Positions 34,861 to 45,401 of a stretch of DNA of 64,000 bases are shown piece by piece. A program made the translations under genes and the position numbers. The notes beneath the pieces were generated by a model, which saw nothing but the letters and a program-made list of their open reading frames with translations, did no database searches and was not told where the DNA came from. Numbering within the stretch: position 1 is the stretch's first letter; the number at the start of each line of letters is the position of its first letter. The DNA is taken from NCBI GenBank assembly GCA_002335605.1, contig BEDY01000011.1, positions 496,001 through 560,000 of the forward strand, written 5' to 3'. The DNA comes from Prillingera fragicola. Taxonomy: Eukaryota > Basidiomycota > Tremellomycetes > Trichosporonales > Trichosporonaceae.

Positions 34861-36645
34861 CTTGTCACTGGTTTGAGTACATGGCGGGGTCATGCTTGGT
34901 GTTGCAAGTAGTTATATAGACGACAGCGATGGGCTGGCCGGACACCACGGCGCCGAGGTCGTGCCGAGGTGTGAGGTCCTGCCGAGGCGCGCGGAGCCGA
35001 TCACGTGGCCATCACAGTATCGGCCTAGCCCGTCTGCTGCGCGTTCAGCGTTGTGGACGATAGCATTCAGCCTGATTGATACTTGGGCAAGTGAGTGGAG
35101 AGTAGCAGTGTTGTGGATGTACGATATCCGTCGAGTGGGCTATGTTTGATAGCCGGCCTGGTCAGCGACTCTGGGTGGCCCCGCGGGGGCCGCTGGGCTT
35201 TGCTGCGAGTTGCGAGAGAGCGCGTCCTGAGGATGGATCGGGCTGAATGCAGCTCGATAAGGGCGACCTGAACGCAGGAGCCCCATTCTCTTCCCCACGA
35301 TGGAAGTGATGGTAAGACGTTAACCCGTCCACACTGCGACGATCTGCCGATGATCGGTGCTCACCTCAGCGTCTGAAGCTGCAGTAAGCCTCATTATCAA
35401 GCCTGCATCAGCCAACATGCAAACACCAAACACCCATGCATCTGCATGCCCCAGCAGGCTAGCAGGTACTGACAGTCCTGGGCCGCTATTCGGTTGACGT
35501 CGCCTCCCAGAACGACGGACACCGCCTCAGAGTGCCAAAGCAGCCTTCCAGAGTTGCCGTATTTGGCTCTCGCTCACCTTTGCGTCCGGCCGCTTCGTGT
35601 TTGCTGGACACGTCCTGGTATTCAGAGATACAGCCGGGCTCTAGAACCTGGACTACATGCATAAAACCACATCCTTGCCGACCAACGCGACTCTGTCAGC
35701 CAAAGGCTTCGGCAGGAGAATTGCTAGTTTAGGCGGCTGTCCCTGTTCCTTACCATGCCAACGTACTTTCCACGAAGTTTGTCGTTCTTGCCTTTAGGAC
35801 TCTGACTAGCATTTGTTCTCAGACATCGCTGCTCAAGACTCGAGCTTCAATTAGGACCTACATACTAACACATTATTCAGCGCTACGACACCCGGGACCT
35901 CCACAGGGCTGGCGACCCCAGCAGGAACCGAGAGTGAAGCGATGGCGGTGCTCTCAACGCTGTCGTCGGTACAGACCCATGCCATCGTTGGGCAACCACA
36001 CACAGCAATCATATCTGACTACATCAACGCCGCAGGCTGACATGAGCACGTGTCTGACGCATTGTCTAATCCTCTACGCGTCGCGGCAGGCTCGATGCTG
36101 GCTGTGCCCCCGCGGCCGCCGTCTGCCATCTGCTGCGGACTCGCCAGCTGGAAATCAGCCTATTCTTGACACCTGCGCACCCACGCACTGATGCCTCTGG
36201 CGCGCATGGGTAGCCCGCTTCCACGACTGCTAGCAGCTGCAGGCTGTGCACGGCGTTCCGAGGATATGCACTCAACTCCGCCCATGTCTGCCGGTCGTGG
36301 AATGACTTGACAAAATAAAACACCTCACCAGCCGCAGTCGTCGACCGCGGCCTCTCCACCTCCACAGCCTCACAGTGTCCACCGCCGCTACGCTGCGCTA
36401 GCACGCGAGTGGCGGTACTGCCTGTTCTTTGCCTCGTGTGTCTGGACTTAGGGTTACTCTGATCATGGTACAGCTTTAGGGAGCTTTGGGATGGCATATT
36501 CCTGGCGCTCCACTGGTGTGGCTCAGGTGTGGCGACTGGCCATGTTTGTGGCAACTTAACCCACTGGACATAAGTACTGCTGACGTTGGTCTGCGTTCCG
36601 TTTGCTTCTGACAGCTCGCAAGTCCACCTCAGTCCCTGCCCCAGC
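34861..36645. other. Long divergent intergenic region
   Basis: About 1.8 kb between the divergent amidase and DUF2156 genes. Frames here are short and lack splice-consistent extension. It is the longest empty stretch left of 57 kb; I see no tRNA, repeat or gene in it. Confidence 0.5.
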
Positions 36646-38325
36646 ATGCCATCTTACAGTCCACCCCTCCTCCCTCAACTCCTTGCAGCGAGTCTATCGT
36701 CTTCGGTCGACAAGCGCCAAGCAATCCACGTCGACGGCGACCTGGCAAAGTTCTACCTTTCCCCCCTTCCTCCGGGGTCCTCCCACTCACTAGCCTCAAC
36801 GGTCCCCCTACCCTCACTCCTCAACTCGTCGACCCAGTCTCTTCACTCGGACGCTGTAGTACGCACCCCCTCAATCGGGTCCTACACATCAGACCCCTCC
36901 ACCGCCAGTTGCACAACAGCCTCATCCAAGAGCGAGCGGCGCAGAGCCCGCAGGGAGCTGAATCGCGAACGCCGCAAAGCCGAAGCCGAGGCCAAAGTCG
37001 CTGCAACCAAGCTACCATGGGATGTGGCACTCGATGCCCTTCCCATTCAACATCCCCGACCTGCCACGCCAACCAAGCAAGCCACTGTGTCAGTCCCTGT
37101 GACCAAGTACCGCGGCATGCCCATCCCCGCTCGTACCTACACTCTTAACGACACCCAAGTCACCGCCCACGTCCAGACCCTCATCGCAGACTACGGCGCC
37201 TGGAGCATCACGTTTGCGGATCCAAGCTACCGCATCTTCCTCACCCTCGACACTACAGCTGCGTTGCTGTTCAAGCTCGTTTCCGGCCTCAAACCTACTG
37301 CTGTCGTATTTGGTGACCCTGTCTGTGCGCCGAGTACGCTTCCCGCGGCCGTGGCAGAGTTTACAGCCTTTTGTAAAGCTCACCACTGGCGGACAGTCTT
37401 TGTCGGCGTGCGCGCTTCGAGGGGCATGCTCGGCATCGCGGAGAGGAACAAGTGGGCGACGATCGAGAGCGGCACCGAACAGCTCCTACACCCCGCCACC
37501 AACCCCGTCCTGGCCGGTGTGAGCGGGAAACGCATGTCGACGGCGGTAAAGCCTCTCGCGTCCTCTGGCCGCCTTCGAATCTACATCCCGGCCCACGGCA
37601 GGGACACTGATCTCGAAGCAAAACTACAGCAAGTCTACGACACGGCGTGCGCTGCCAAAGAGCAAGAAAAGGGCTCCTCAACGGCCTACTCTACCAAGCT
37701 AGCCCTCTTCGCCCTCCCCTCCCTCGTGACATTCCTCTACACGCTCTCACCCACGGGCACCCCCGAGGCCCTCGCGGGGCTCATGCAGGTCTCACAGGGG
37801 CGATACCTCCTCGACCCCGTCTTTGCCCTCCCGACAGCCGCGCCGCACTCGACAGACTTCCTCACCCTCTGCGCGGCACGCTACCTCGCCCGCATCGGTG
37901 CGCGGGACATGAGTTTTGGCCTCGAACCGCTCCGTGAGCTTGGGCGGATCACGCGGCTCTCCCCCTGGATTGCGGCGGATACGCGTCTGGTCAATACAGC
38001 CGTGTACGACTGCTATGGGTTTGGCGGGAAGAAGACTCTGCACGACAAGTTTCACCCCGAGAGCAGGAGCGTTGAGCGGCTGTTTATTGTCCTCGATGGG
38101 CGGGGGGCTGTGGGGCAGTGTGAGGGGGCGAGGGCGATTTGGGAGGCTACGCATTTGAGGTTTACGTCGGGTGTGTTTAGAAGGATTGGTGGGTTGGCTA
38201 GGAAGGGGTGTAGAGGTGGGATTGTTGGGCATGTGGGGGTGATTGCTGCCTGGGGAAGGGGAAAGAAGGAGAGTAACGACAAGAAGAACGACAAGAAGGA
38301 CGAGCAGAACAAGCTGGATGATTAG
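36646..38325 (+). CDS. DUF2156/MprF C-terminal-type aminoacyl-tRNA-dependent transferase candidate
   Basis: A single exon of 559 residues. Residues 1-135 are Ser/Pro-rich and then basic (a short KSERRRARRELNRERRKAE helix). From about residue 180 to the end there is a double-GNAT domain of the type found at the C-terminus of bacterial MprF phosphatidylglycerol lysyltransferases: YGAWSITFADPSYRIFL, then VVFGDPVCAP near residue 223, then GVSGKRMSTAVKPL near residue 294, and a second half with SFGLEPLREL. In fungi, free-standing or AspRS-fused DUF2156 proteins transfer amino acids from tRNA to ergosterol (ErdS and ErgS type); that role is an attractive reading but not proven here. The very basic/acidic tail (KKNDKKDEQNKLDD) is lineage-specific. 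No membrane helices are clear, in line with a cytosolic enzyme on lipid surfaces. Confidence 0.75.
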   Translation: MPSYSPPLLPQLLAASLSSSVDKRQAIHVDGDLAKFYLSPLPPGSSHSLASTVPLPSLLNSSTQSLHSDAVVRTPSIGSYTSDPSTASCTTASSKSERRRARRELNRERRKAEAEAKVAATKLPWDVALDALPIQHPRPATPTKQATVSVPVTKYRGMPIPARTYTLNDTQVTAHVQTLIADYGAWSITFADPSYRIFLTLDTTAALLFKLVSGLKPTAVVFGDPVCAPSTLPAAVAEFTAFCKAHHWRTVFVGVRASRGMLGIAERNKWATIESGTEQLLHPATNPVLAGVSGKRMSTAVKPLASSGRLRIYIPAHGRDTDLEAKLQQVYDTACAAKEQEKGSSTAYSTKLALFALPSLVTFLYTLSPTGTPEALAGLMQVSQGRYLLDPVFALPTAAPHSTDFLTLCAARYLARIGARDMSFGLEPLRELGRITRLSPWIAADTRLVNTAVYDCYGFGGKKTLHDKFHPESRSVERLFIVLDGRGAVGQCEGARAIWEATHLRFTSGVFRRIGGLARKGCRGGIVGHVGVIAAWGRGKKESNDKKNDKKDEQNKLDD

Positions 38326-38529
38326 ATTGCGTGACCTGTATGTATGCATGTAGATGTTAGATGGGAATAGAGCGTAGACCAAGCTTATGCAGGTCAGTTT
38401 AACGACATGGGGAAGCAGACGGGTGCTTGCTTTGCTGTTGCAGCCTCATCACCGATACCAAGCCGCTGACTATCAACCGCCGCATAGTGCTCTGATCATA
38501 CTGCATTCTATATCTACTGCAACTACAGA

Positions 38530-40629
38530 CTACTTGGAAACCTTGTACCCATACGCCGGGTGCGTCTTCTTGACGTAGGCGCGACTCGACCCATCTCCCA
38601 TCCGCTCCCTCAGCGTCTTTCGCGGCGCATCCTCCCCTTCCTCCTCGGGCATCCTCCCCCTCCGCCTAAGCTCTGGCACGACATACTCGACGACATCCTC
38701 AAACGACCCAGGCGTAGCAGCGTACGCAATGTTGAAGCCGTCAATATCCGCTTCCTCGATCCATCGCTCCAGCTGATCCGCAATGCTCGGCCCAGAACCC
38801 ACAATCACAGGCCCAAGACCACCAATGGCAATCTTCTCCCCAATCTTGCGCGGCGTCCACACCTCCCCCGCGTCCCCCTGCTTACTCCACATGGCGTTGA
38901 CGGAGCGGATCGCGTCGTTTTCGACATACTCGAGCGGCTTGTCCTTGTCCACCACAGAAAGGTCGACGCCAGCCCAGCCACCGTACAGCGCAAGCGCGCC
39001 CTCGACAGACGCATACTGCTTGTACTCGTCGTACTTTGCCTGCGCGGCCTCGTCGGTGGGACCAGTGATGATGGTGAGGAGGGTGAAGATTTTGACGTCC
39101 CGCGGGTCCCGCCCCTGCTCGGCTGTGGCCTTGCGGATCCCCGCCGCGGTGCCCTTGACGTGCGTCGCCGACGGCCCGGCGACGAAGACGGCCTCGGCGT
39201 GGCGCGCAGCAAATTCTTGGCCGCGCGAGGACGCGCCTGCTTGGAAGATATATGGTGTGCGCTGTGGCGAGGGCTCGGAGAGGTGTGCCCCCGGGACCTT
39301 GAAGTACGTGCCGTCGTGGTTGATGTCGTGGACCTTGGCAGGGTCGGCGTACAGCCGCTTGGCGACGTCTTTGACAACCGCGTCGTCCTCCCAGCTCCCC
39401 TCCCAGAGCTTGTAGCAGACCTCCATAAACTCCTCCGCAATGTCGTAGCGCGTGTCGTGTGGGATCTGGGTCTCGAGGCCCAGGTTGGTGGCCGCGCTCT
39501 TGAGGTACGAGGTGACGACGTTCCAGGCGACGCGGCCCTTGGTGAGGTGGTCGAGGGTCGACATGCGGCGAGCAAAGGCATAGGGAAGCTCGTACGTGAG
39601 CGAGACGGTGACGCCGAATCCAAGCTTCTTGGTAACAGCTGCCATGGCCGAGACCGGGATGGTGGGGTCGTTCACGGGCACCTGCGTGCCAGTGCTCACG
39701 GCCGCGTCGCGCGAGCCCTTGTACACGTCGTAGATGCCAACGACATCCGCAAGGAAGAGACTGGAGAAACCACCGCCGTCAAGCAGTCGCGCCAGGTCGG
39801 TCCAGTACTCGAGATCCTTGTACGTGCTCGCGCGGTCCGAGGGGTGAGCCCAGAGACCGGGAGCTTGATGGCCCACACAGCACATGTCGAATGCATTCAA
39901 GTAGATGCGGCTCTTGGCTGGCTGGGGCGGCGCGAGAGCTCGGTACAGACCAGCATGGTAGACGAGTGGTTGGCCGGGGCGGTGGGTGATGGTGTCGAGC
40001 GCGCCGAGGACCACGAGGTTGTCACCTGCCGGGGCGAGAGTGACAACGTTGCCCGACAAGCGGGAGAGGGCGGAGGGGAAGAGCTCGGGGAGGCCGTCAT
40101 TGTGCCATGCCCAAGTGTTCTTGTCGGCAAAGCGCTTCTCGGCCGCGGCCGAGAAGCGTTGAGCCGTCTCGCCTGCGTCGTGGGCGAGGAGGTGGACCGC
40201 AAAGCGGAGAGAGCGCGAGAGGGTAAGGAGGGACGACGAGTTGCGGCCAATGTTAAAACTAATCATGGGCGGGTCGACCGAGACAGAGTTGACCGTGATG
40301 GCCGTAAAGCCCACGGGCTCGCCGGCGTAGGCACTAGTGATGACCCAGACCGAATTGGCGGTGCCGCGGAAGGCTTTGCGGAGGTGTGCACCGGTCAGGT
40401 CGTCTGTAAGGGTATCTGACGAGGCCTCGCTGGGCGTGCGGGCCACGCGGGTCATCGAATGGGTGGTAATGTCATCTGGGATAGGCTTGTGCTGAATCTC
40501 GGGTTGTGCGAGCGTGGCTACGCGGTTGATGATACCGGCGACGGTTGCCGTGGTGGGCTTGGCTTTGAGCGAACCAGCGCCAAAGTTGAACGCGCTGTCA
40601 GTCCTCGGGGGAATCGCAACAGGGGCCAT
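38530..40629 (-). CDS. Fused flavin reductase - luciferase-like FMN-dependent monooxygenase
   Basis: A single exon encodes 699 residues with two complete enzyme domains. Residues ~79-232 form a flavin-reductase (PF01613-like, HpaC/NtaB) fold: LRKAFRGTANSVWVITS, GFTAITVNSVSVDPPMISFN, LLTLSRSLRFAVHLLAHD. After a short linker, residues ~241-660 form a bacterial-luciferase-like oxygenase of the NtaA/SnaA/DszA group: RIYLNAFDM, HPSDRASTYKDLEYWTDLAR, GGFSSLFLADVVGIYDVYKG, GVTVSLTYELPYAFARRMS, LDHLTKGRVAWNVVTS. In bacteria these are separate proteins: the reductase makes FMNH2 which the oxygenase uses with O2. One chain would be self-sufficient given NAD(P)H. Nitrilotriacetate, sulfone, alkanesulfonate-type or dibenzothiophene-like compounds are typical substrates. 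It converges closely with the DUF2156 gene and diverges from an MFS permease. Confidence 0.9.
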   Translation of the reverse strand: MAPVAIPPRTDSAFNFGAGSLKAKPTTATVAGIINRVATLAQPEIQHKPIPDDITTHSMTRVARTPSEASSDTLTDDLTGAHLRKAFRGTANSVWVITSAYAGEPVGFTAITVNSVSVDPPMISFNIGRNSSSLLTLSRSLRFAVHLLAHDAGETAQRFSAAAEKRFADKNTWAWHNDGLPELFPSALSRLSGNVVTLAPAGDNLVVLGALDTITHRPGQPLVYHAGLYRALAPPQPAKSRIYLNAFDMCCVGHQAPGLWAHPSDRASTYKDLEYWTDLARLLDGGGFSSLFLADVVGIYDVYKGSRDAAVSTGTQVPVNDPTIPVSAMAAVTKKLGFGVTVSLTYELPYAFARRMSTLDHLTKGRVAWNVVTSYLKSAATNLGLETQIPHDTRYDIAEEFMEVCYKLWEGSWEDDAVVKDVAKRLYADPAKVHDINHDGTYFKVPGAHLSEPSPQRTPYIFQAGASSRGQEFAARHAEAVFVAGPSATHVKGTAAGIRKATAEQGRDPRDVKIFTLLTIITGPTDEAAQAKYDEYKQYASVEGALALYGGWAGVDLSVVDKDKPLEYVENDAIRSVNAMWSKQGDAGEVWTPRKIGEKIAIGGLGPVIVGSGPSIADQLERWIEEADIDGFNIAYAATPGSFEDVVEYVVPELRRRGRMPEEEGEDAPRKTLRERMGDGSSRAYVKKTHPAYGYKVSK

Positions 40630-41776
40630 TGTCTAAAGGTCAGCCAGAGTTCACCGGTGGTTGACTCACCAGTTCTTTTCGCGACGAGTAGAGTACAGAA
40701 GAGACTTGTCAGAGTTAGTCGTCACAAATGTACTCTCGGCCAGTAGCCAGATGGAGCTATCACGCCTTCTCGTTGCAGCTGGTTTACCCAAGTCTCTCGG
40801 CGACACTCTTGCCCACCACAGCCCCGTCAGTCATTCAGCAGTTGCGTGCGTCCCGCTCGCGTCAGCCACTGGCGGAGGCGGCGGTGGATCACCCGCCCGT
40901 GACTGACTGAACCCATCTAGTCTCTCAGTATTGCAAGTGCTTGTTTCTTTCATTTGAGATTGTGAGCAGTGGGCAGTAGTGTCAATAGATGCTTGATGCG
41001 GGGGAACACTGGGAGCATTGCGTGAAGAGTGCTGTCGATGGCGAATACAGTACCACCAATGGCGAGTGGATGACTACAGCCAAATTTGATTCCGCTCCTC
41101 ATCGAGGCTCTCGTCATGCACCTTTACCCCCCACTATCTCCCCCTTGCTGCTCTGGTTACCCTTTCTGATTAGATCAAACTTCACTGGCCATTGGTCCAT
41201 TCTCTGACCTTCAAGCATCTCCGCAGGCGTCTCGTCAGCAATATCCTGATATCGACCAGACCCGGGCTTTCCGCCCATCATATGAGCTTTCGAGGAGACT
41301 TGAGCCAAGCTAAGGGGTCCCGCTCGATACTACACTAGGACATTTGATAACCAAGCTCCACTGATACGCGAAAGTTGTCGCCATCGAGCAGGGAGATGGC
41401 AGACTATCCGCCGCCGGACAATCAGGCGTATCTCACACTCTTCTAATTCAACCGCAGGTTTGGTTTGTGTGTCTGCAAGCACGCCGAGCTCTCGAGGCTT
41501 CACCACTATGGACGCGACTCTGCCCACGGGGTAGGGATGGAGGCAGGCATCCGGTCAGTCGGCAGAGGAGCTCTCGCTAGTCTAACGCCGTCTAGGTCGA
41601 CCTTGACGCTCGCAACATAGCACGCACGCGCAACGCCATGTCTTTGAACTCTCTTGGGCATCACCAATAGATGCAACCCCGAAAGACAGATCGTTTTTCA
41701 CAGCGAGCGCACAGATATATGATCCGACGCCTGACCCCGGCCCCTCCTGACCCCACACTAAACTCAAAAAGTTAGC
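40630..41776. promoter_or_regulatory. Shared upstream region of the monooxygenase fusion and an MFS permease
   Basis: About 1.1 kb between divergent starts, so probably a two-way promoter; this is inferred from position. A short intron-like segment (GTCTAAAG...AG near 40630) may lie in the 5' leader. No gene is supported here. Confidence 0.4.
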
Positions 41777-43466
41777 ATGTCGACTGACAACTCTGCCTCG
41801 CAGACTCGCACAGCCAGTGTCGACAACTCTGCGGGCGACGAGAAGAAGGGCGCCGGGAATCCTGCCATTGATGTGCGCGACGTGGAGCGCCACCTCGATG
41901 TCACTGTCAAGCCCCCCGGTCCTGCATGGAAGAGCTTTGCGGGGTTCAAGTTCTGGGTTCTCGACCGGTGAGTAACTTCTGCCTGCCCGTGCTGATAGCA
42001 GCGACTACCACGTCTGGCTCATGAGCTCGGTGTTTACGCTCTTGTTCGTCGCCTACCCCATCCAAGGTGTGCAGACTATTCGTTTCCCCGATACCGGGTC
42101 CTACATTCTCATCGTCCTCTACTCTGCCTACTTTGTGCAGTCCATGTGGGCGACGTTCTTCCTCGACTGGTGGGGCCTCGAGTGGTGCCTACCCTGGGGA
42201 CCTATCTCGTACGCTGTCTGGATCGCCTGCATGTTCAGTGGCAACAAGGCTGCCAACCTCATTGGCGCGGCGTTCTTTGGCTGGGGAGCTGGTCTCCTGT
42301 GGCCCGCGGCCGGTCAGCTCATTGCCGCTGTGAGCACGCCGCATAACCGCGCCTCGAACGCGGGCATCTATCAGTTTGCATTCCACTTGGGCATCTTTAT
42401 TGGCGGTCTCGTGCTCGGCGCTGTCCAAAAGTCGTTTAGCAACTACAACGACCAGTACGCCGTCTTCATTGCCATCTGCTGCGTCGCCGTCATTGTATCG
42501 ATCGTCCACGCCTTTTCCTTCCGCCGACGCTTCCGCAACCAGACCAAGCAGGTCAACGCCAACGCGACCGGCGAGGCCGCCGTAGGCCTGCAACGGAGCG
42601 TCTCTGGCCGCGCGCTCCATCGCGTCCAGCTTGACGACGGCACGGTCGTGTACCGGTCCACGGCGAGGGCCGACCTCAAGTCCGAGACGGCGGTCGTACA
42701 GGACCTGGCACTCAGCGGCGGCAAGGACCCGTCGCGCACGACGCTGCAGCGGTGGAGGGACAACTTTTGGCAGCCTGTGCACATGATCTTTGGCAACTCT
42801 GTCTTTGGCCCGCTTGCGCCAGTCATCTTTGTCACTGGCGGGATGACGCAGGGGTGGTTCAACGCGTCGTTCAACCTGATCGTCAACAAGGTCGGCGGGG
42901 ACTGGAACGGCTGGATCTACGCCATCTCCGAGTCGTGGGCAATGGTCGCGTCTATTGCGTTTGGTATCTTTTACGACCGCTTGAGGTCAAACTATGTCGC
43001 GTCACGATACCGCTGGGTCATGTACGTCTACGTCGTGGCGTTTTACGCGCTGTGCTCCCTCGCCCTCGGATGCTGGTACATGGCCGAGCGCGGGGTGGGC
43101 AACGAGCCCGGGCAGATCAAGCCGAGCCACTTCAAGGCGGCCTTGTCGTTTGCAGGCGCATTCTACAACATTCAGCTGCTCGCGCTCGAGGTCTCGGTCC
43201 TCACCTACCTCTCGACTTTTCTGACCTACAACGCCGATGTCGCGTTTAGTTCCAAGATTGGCTGCGAGGCGGCCGGATACTTGCTCGTCTTTGGGCTGGT
43301 CAACGTGCTTAGTCCCAAGTGGATGATTGTCGTGCTGTTCTGTGTCAGCGTTCCGGCCAACATTGTCTTTTTCACCTGGTGGCATGCGCCGGAGCGGCCT
43401 GTTGCGACGCTGCTTGGCGAGGACAACGCGTCGGTCAATACGGCGGTCGAGAGGGAGACTAGTTAG
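41777..43466 (+). CDS. MFS permease, UNC93-like fungal group
   Basis: Two exons (41777-41967, 42002-43466; 34-base intron) give 551 residues. An acidic/Ser-rich cytosolic N-tail of about 60 residues precedes two blocks of about five to six membrane helices split by a long basic cytosolic loop (residues ~235-300). Helix-rich segments such as FFGWGAGLLWPAAGQLIAAVS (about residue 160), followed by FHLGIFIGGLVLGAV, match the fungal UNC-93/'MFS_2-like' group with no PESP-type sugar signature. Substrates of this group are poorly known. It diverges from the fused flavin monooxygenase, so import or export of that enzyme's substrate is a reasonable guess. Length and helix count are normal. Confidence 0.85.
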
Positions 43467-43724
43467 GTGTTAGGGCTTGGGATAATGGGGCTAGTAGCTA
43501 TAGATGCATAAAAGTATGGTCATGCTGGTGAGCCCCGGCGCAGGGGTGGACTTCAGCCGAGGTTGCACTAGCCATCGCCGCGTTGGCCGACGCTAGCTGA
43601 AGGCTCTAGTTGGTAAACATCAAGGGTCTCCCGGGTCTCAACGGGCATGTCTGTCAACACGACAGCTGTACAGCTGCAGTACTAAAGGACTGCACTTCTT
43701 GACATTGTCCCCACACACCCCACA

Positions 43725-45401
43725 ATGCTGGCAGTCACCCTCCTCGCCGCGCTGTACACCAGCGCTCAAGCAGCCCTCACCCCGCGCGCGCCCGCCTACA
43801 GTGTCAAAGTAGGCGAGCTCGGCTCATGGACCCACCCCGACGACACGTCGGCCAACTCGTACATTGACAAGGACGGGACATACTATTTCCAGCAAGCCCA
43901 CGCGCTGTACGGTCCAAACGACACCCGCAGCTGGTCCTTCTTCTCGGGCACCAACATGGACGACGCGAAGCGGCATGCCATCTCGCAAGCAGTCAACCCT
44001 CACAATATGCTCGATTCGAACAAAGACACGACGTGGCGGTGCAACAACAGTCCCACCGGCAAGAAATCGACGTACGCGCCACAGAAAGGTCGCTACGCGC
44101 AGGCCAACTACTGCGACTTGGCCGCGCTGTGGGTGGACCCCGATACGGGCGACTGGGTCGGCCTGGTTCACAACGAGTTCACGCCGCAGCCGTTCAGCGA
44201 CGGGCTGCACTTTGATGCCATCGACGTCGCCGTGTCGCGCGACCAGGGCCGGACGTGGTCCATCACTGACCAAGTCCTGACCTCGCCCTACAGCACCGAC
44301 CGCGGGGACAACGCCACCTTTCCCGCCCAGACGTACTATTACGGCGACGGCGACCCGCGGCTGCTCGTCGATGTCGCGTCGGGGTTCTTTTACGTCTGGT
44401 ACGGCTCCCGCGTCGTCGACAAGGGGGGCAGCTGGGCGGCGTTCCACGCACACGTCGCGCGCGCGCCGATAAAGGACAAAATGGCACCAGGCAGCTGGCA
44501 AAAGTACTATGACGGCGGGTGGGGCCAGCCAGGGCTTGGTGGGAAAGAGTCCAACCTCGTCCCGAGCGGATACACGCCTGTGGGACGCGAGTACAGCCCG
44601 TCCACGCCTGGCAAGGCCAAGGACCAGGTCGCCAACGGACTCTGCCCGCCGTCGTCGCCGCTGTTCGTCATGGACGTGAGCTACTCGGCGTACCTCGGCG
44701 TGTGGCTCGGGGAGCCGCAAAACGTCGACCAGAGCGGTAATGCGAGTCAGGAGATCTACTACACGACGGACCTCGCGACGCAGAAATGGACCCTCCTGGG
44801 GGACACGGGCAGCTACCGCACGGCATCGTGGTATCGCTGGTTCCTCGATCCGGCGAGTGCGACCAGCTCGGCTGTCCTTGGCAGGGAGTTTCGCGCCTAC
44901 TGCTCGTTTGGATGCTCGGGCGGCCGCAGCTCAGAGTACGTCAACCTCGCCATCGAGGGGCCGGCGTACGCGCCGGTAGACGCCAGTAAGACCTATACCA
45001 TCAGTGCCGGGGGGCTTTTCCTCGCCGAGTCCAACGGGTCGCTCTCGGCCAGCCCACAGGGGGTGAAGTGGACGTTCAAACCCACCGGCAACGGAGCGTA
45101 CACCCTCTCCAGTGGGAGTGGCAACCTCGGCGTCGCATCCGACACCCCCACGACGCGCGCATGGGGCACGGTCCCGTCCCTCAGCAATGCGTCGGCGGTG
45201 GGCCAGCAATGGTGGGTTATTCCATCACAGGCCAACACGTTTCGTCTCGTGAACCGCTACTCTGGCCTCGTCCTTGCGCTGTCCTCGCGTCCGGGGCGTG
45301 AGGTGGAGACCACGCCTGGCCGGTCGTGGGATCATGTTGGGCAAGGTGTGGGTGGTGGGCGTAGAGCGTCAGAGCAGGAGCTGGTCCTCAGTGCTGAGTA
45401 G
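43725..45401 (+). CDS. Secreted beta-propeller protein with C-terminal ricin-B-like module
   Basis: Single exon, 558 residues. A short signal peptide (LAVTLLAALYTSAQA) leads to a large repeated-blade domain with Asp-box-like turns (SRDQGRTWSI, and later TTDLATQKWTLL) and many aromatic residues, the pattern of five- or six-bladed propeller glycosidase/sialidase-like folds. Residues ~430-540 look like a small lectin module: KTYTISAGGLFLAES, QWWVIPSQANTFRLVNRYSG with a Q-x-W turn, resembling RicinB_lectin_2. I do not recognise the exact glycoside hydrolase family, and catalytic residues cannot be named. It lies 258 bases after the MFS permease and in the same direction but has its own start context (cacaATGctg). 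Confidence 0.7.
   Translation: MLAVTLLAALYTSAQAALTPRAPAYSVKVGELGSWTHPDDTSANSYIDKDGTYYFQQAHALYGPNDTRSWSFFSGTNMDDAKRHAISQAVNPHNMLDSNKDTTWRCNNSPTGKKSTYAPQKGRYAQANYCDLAALWVDPDTGDWVGLVHNEFTPQPFSDGLHFDAIDVAVSRDQGRTWSITDQVLTSPYSTDRGDNATFPAQTYYYGDGDPRLLVDVASGFFYVWYGSRVVDKGGSWAAFHAHVARAPIKDKMAPGSWQKYYDGGWGQPGLGGKESNLVPSGYTPVGREYSPSTPGKAKDQVANGLCPPSSPLFVMDVSYSAYLGVWLGEPQNVDQSGNASQEIYYTTDLATQKWTLLGDTGSYRTASWYRWFLDPASATSSAVLGREFRAYCSFGCSGGRSSEYVNLAIEGPAYAPVDASKTYTISAGGLFLAESNGSLSASPQGVKWTFKPTGNGAYTLSSGSGNLGVASDTPTTRAWGTVPSLSNASAVGQQWWVIPSQANTFRLVNRYSGLVLALSSRPGREVETTPGRSWDHVGQGVGGGRRASEQELVLSAE

Noticed and set aside
38560..40419. 619-codon plus-strand frame opposite the flavin enzyme
   Set aside because: The minus strand carries two recognised enzyme domains; the plus frame is Arg/Val-rich shadow sequence.
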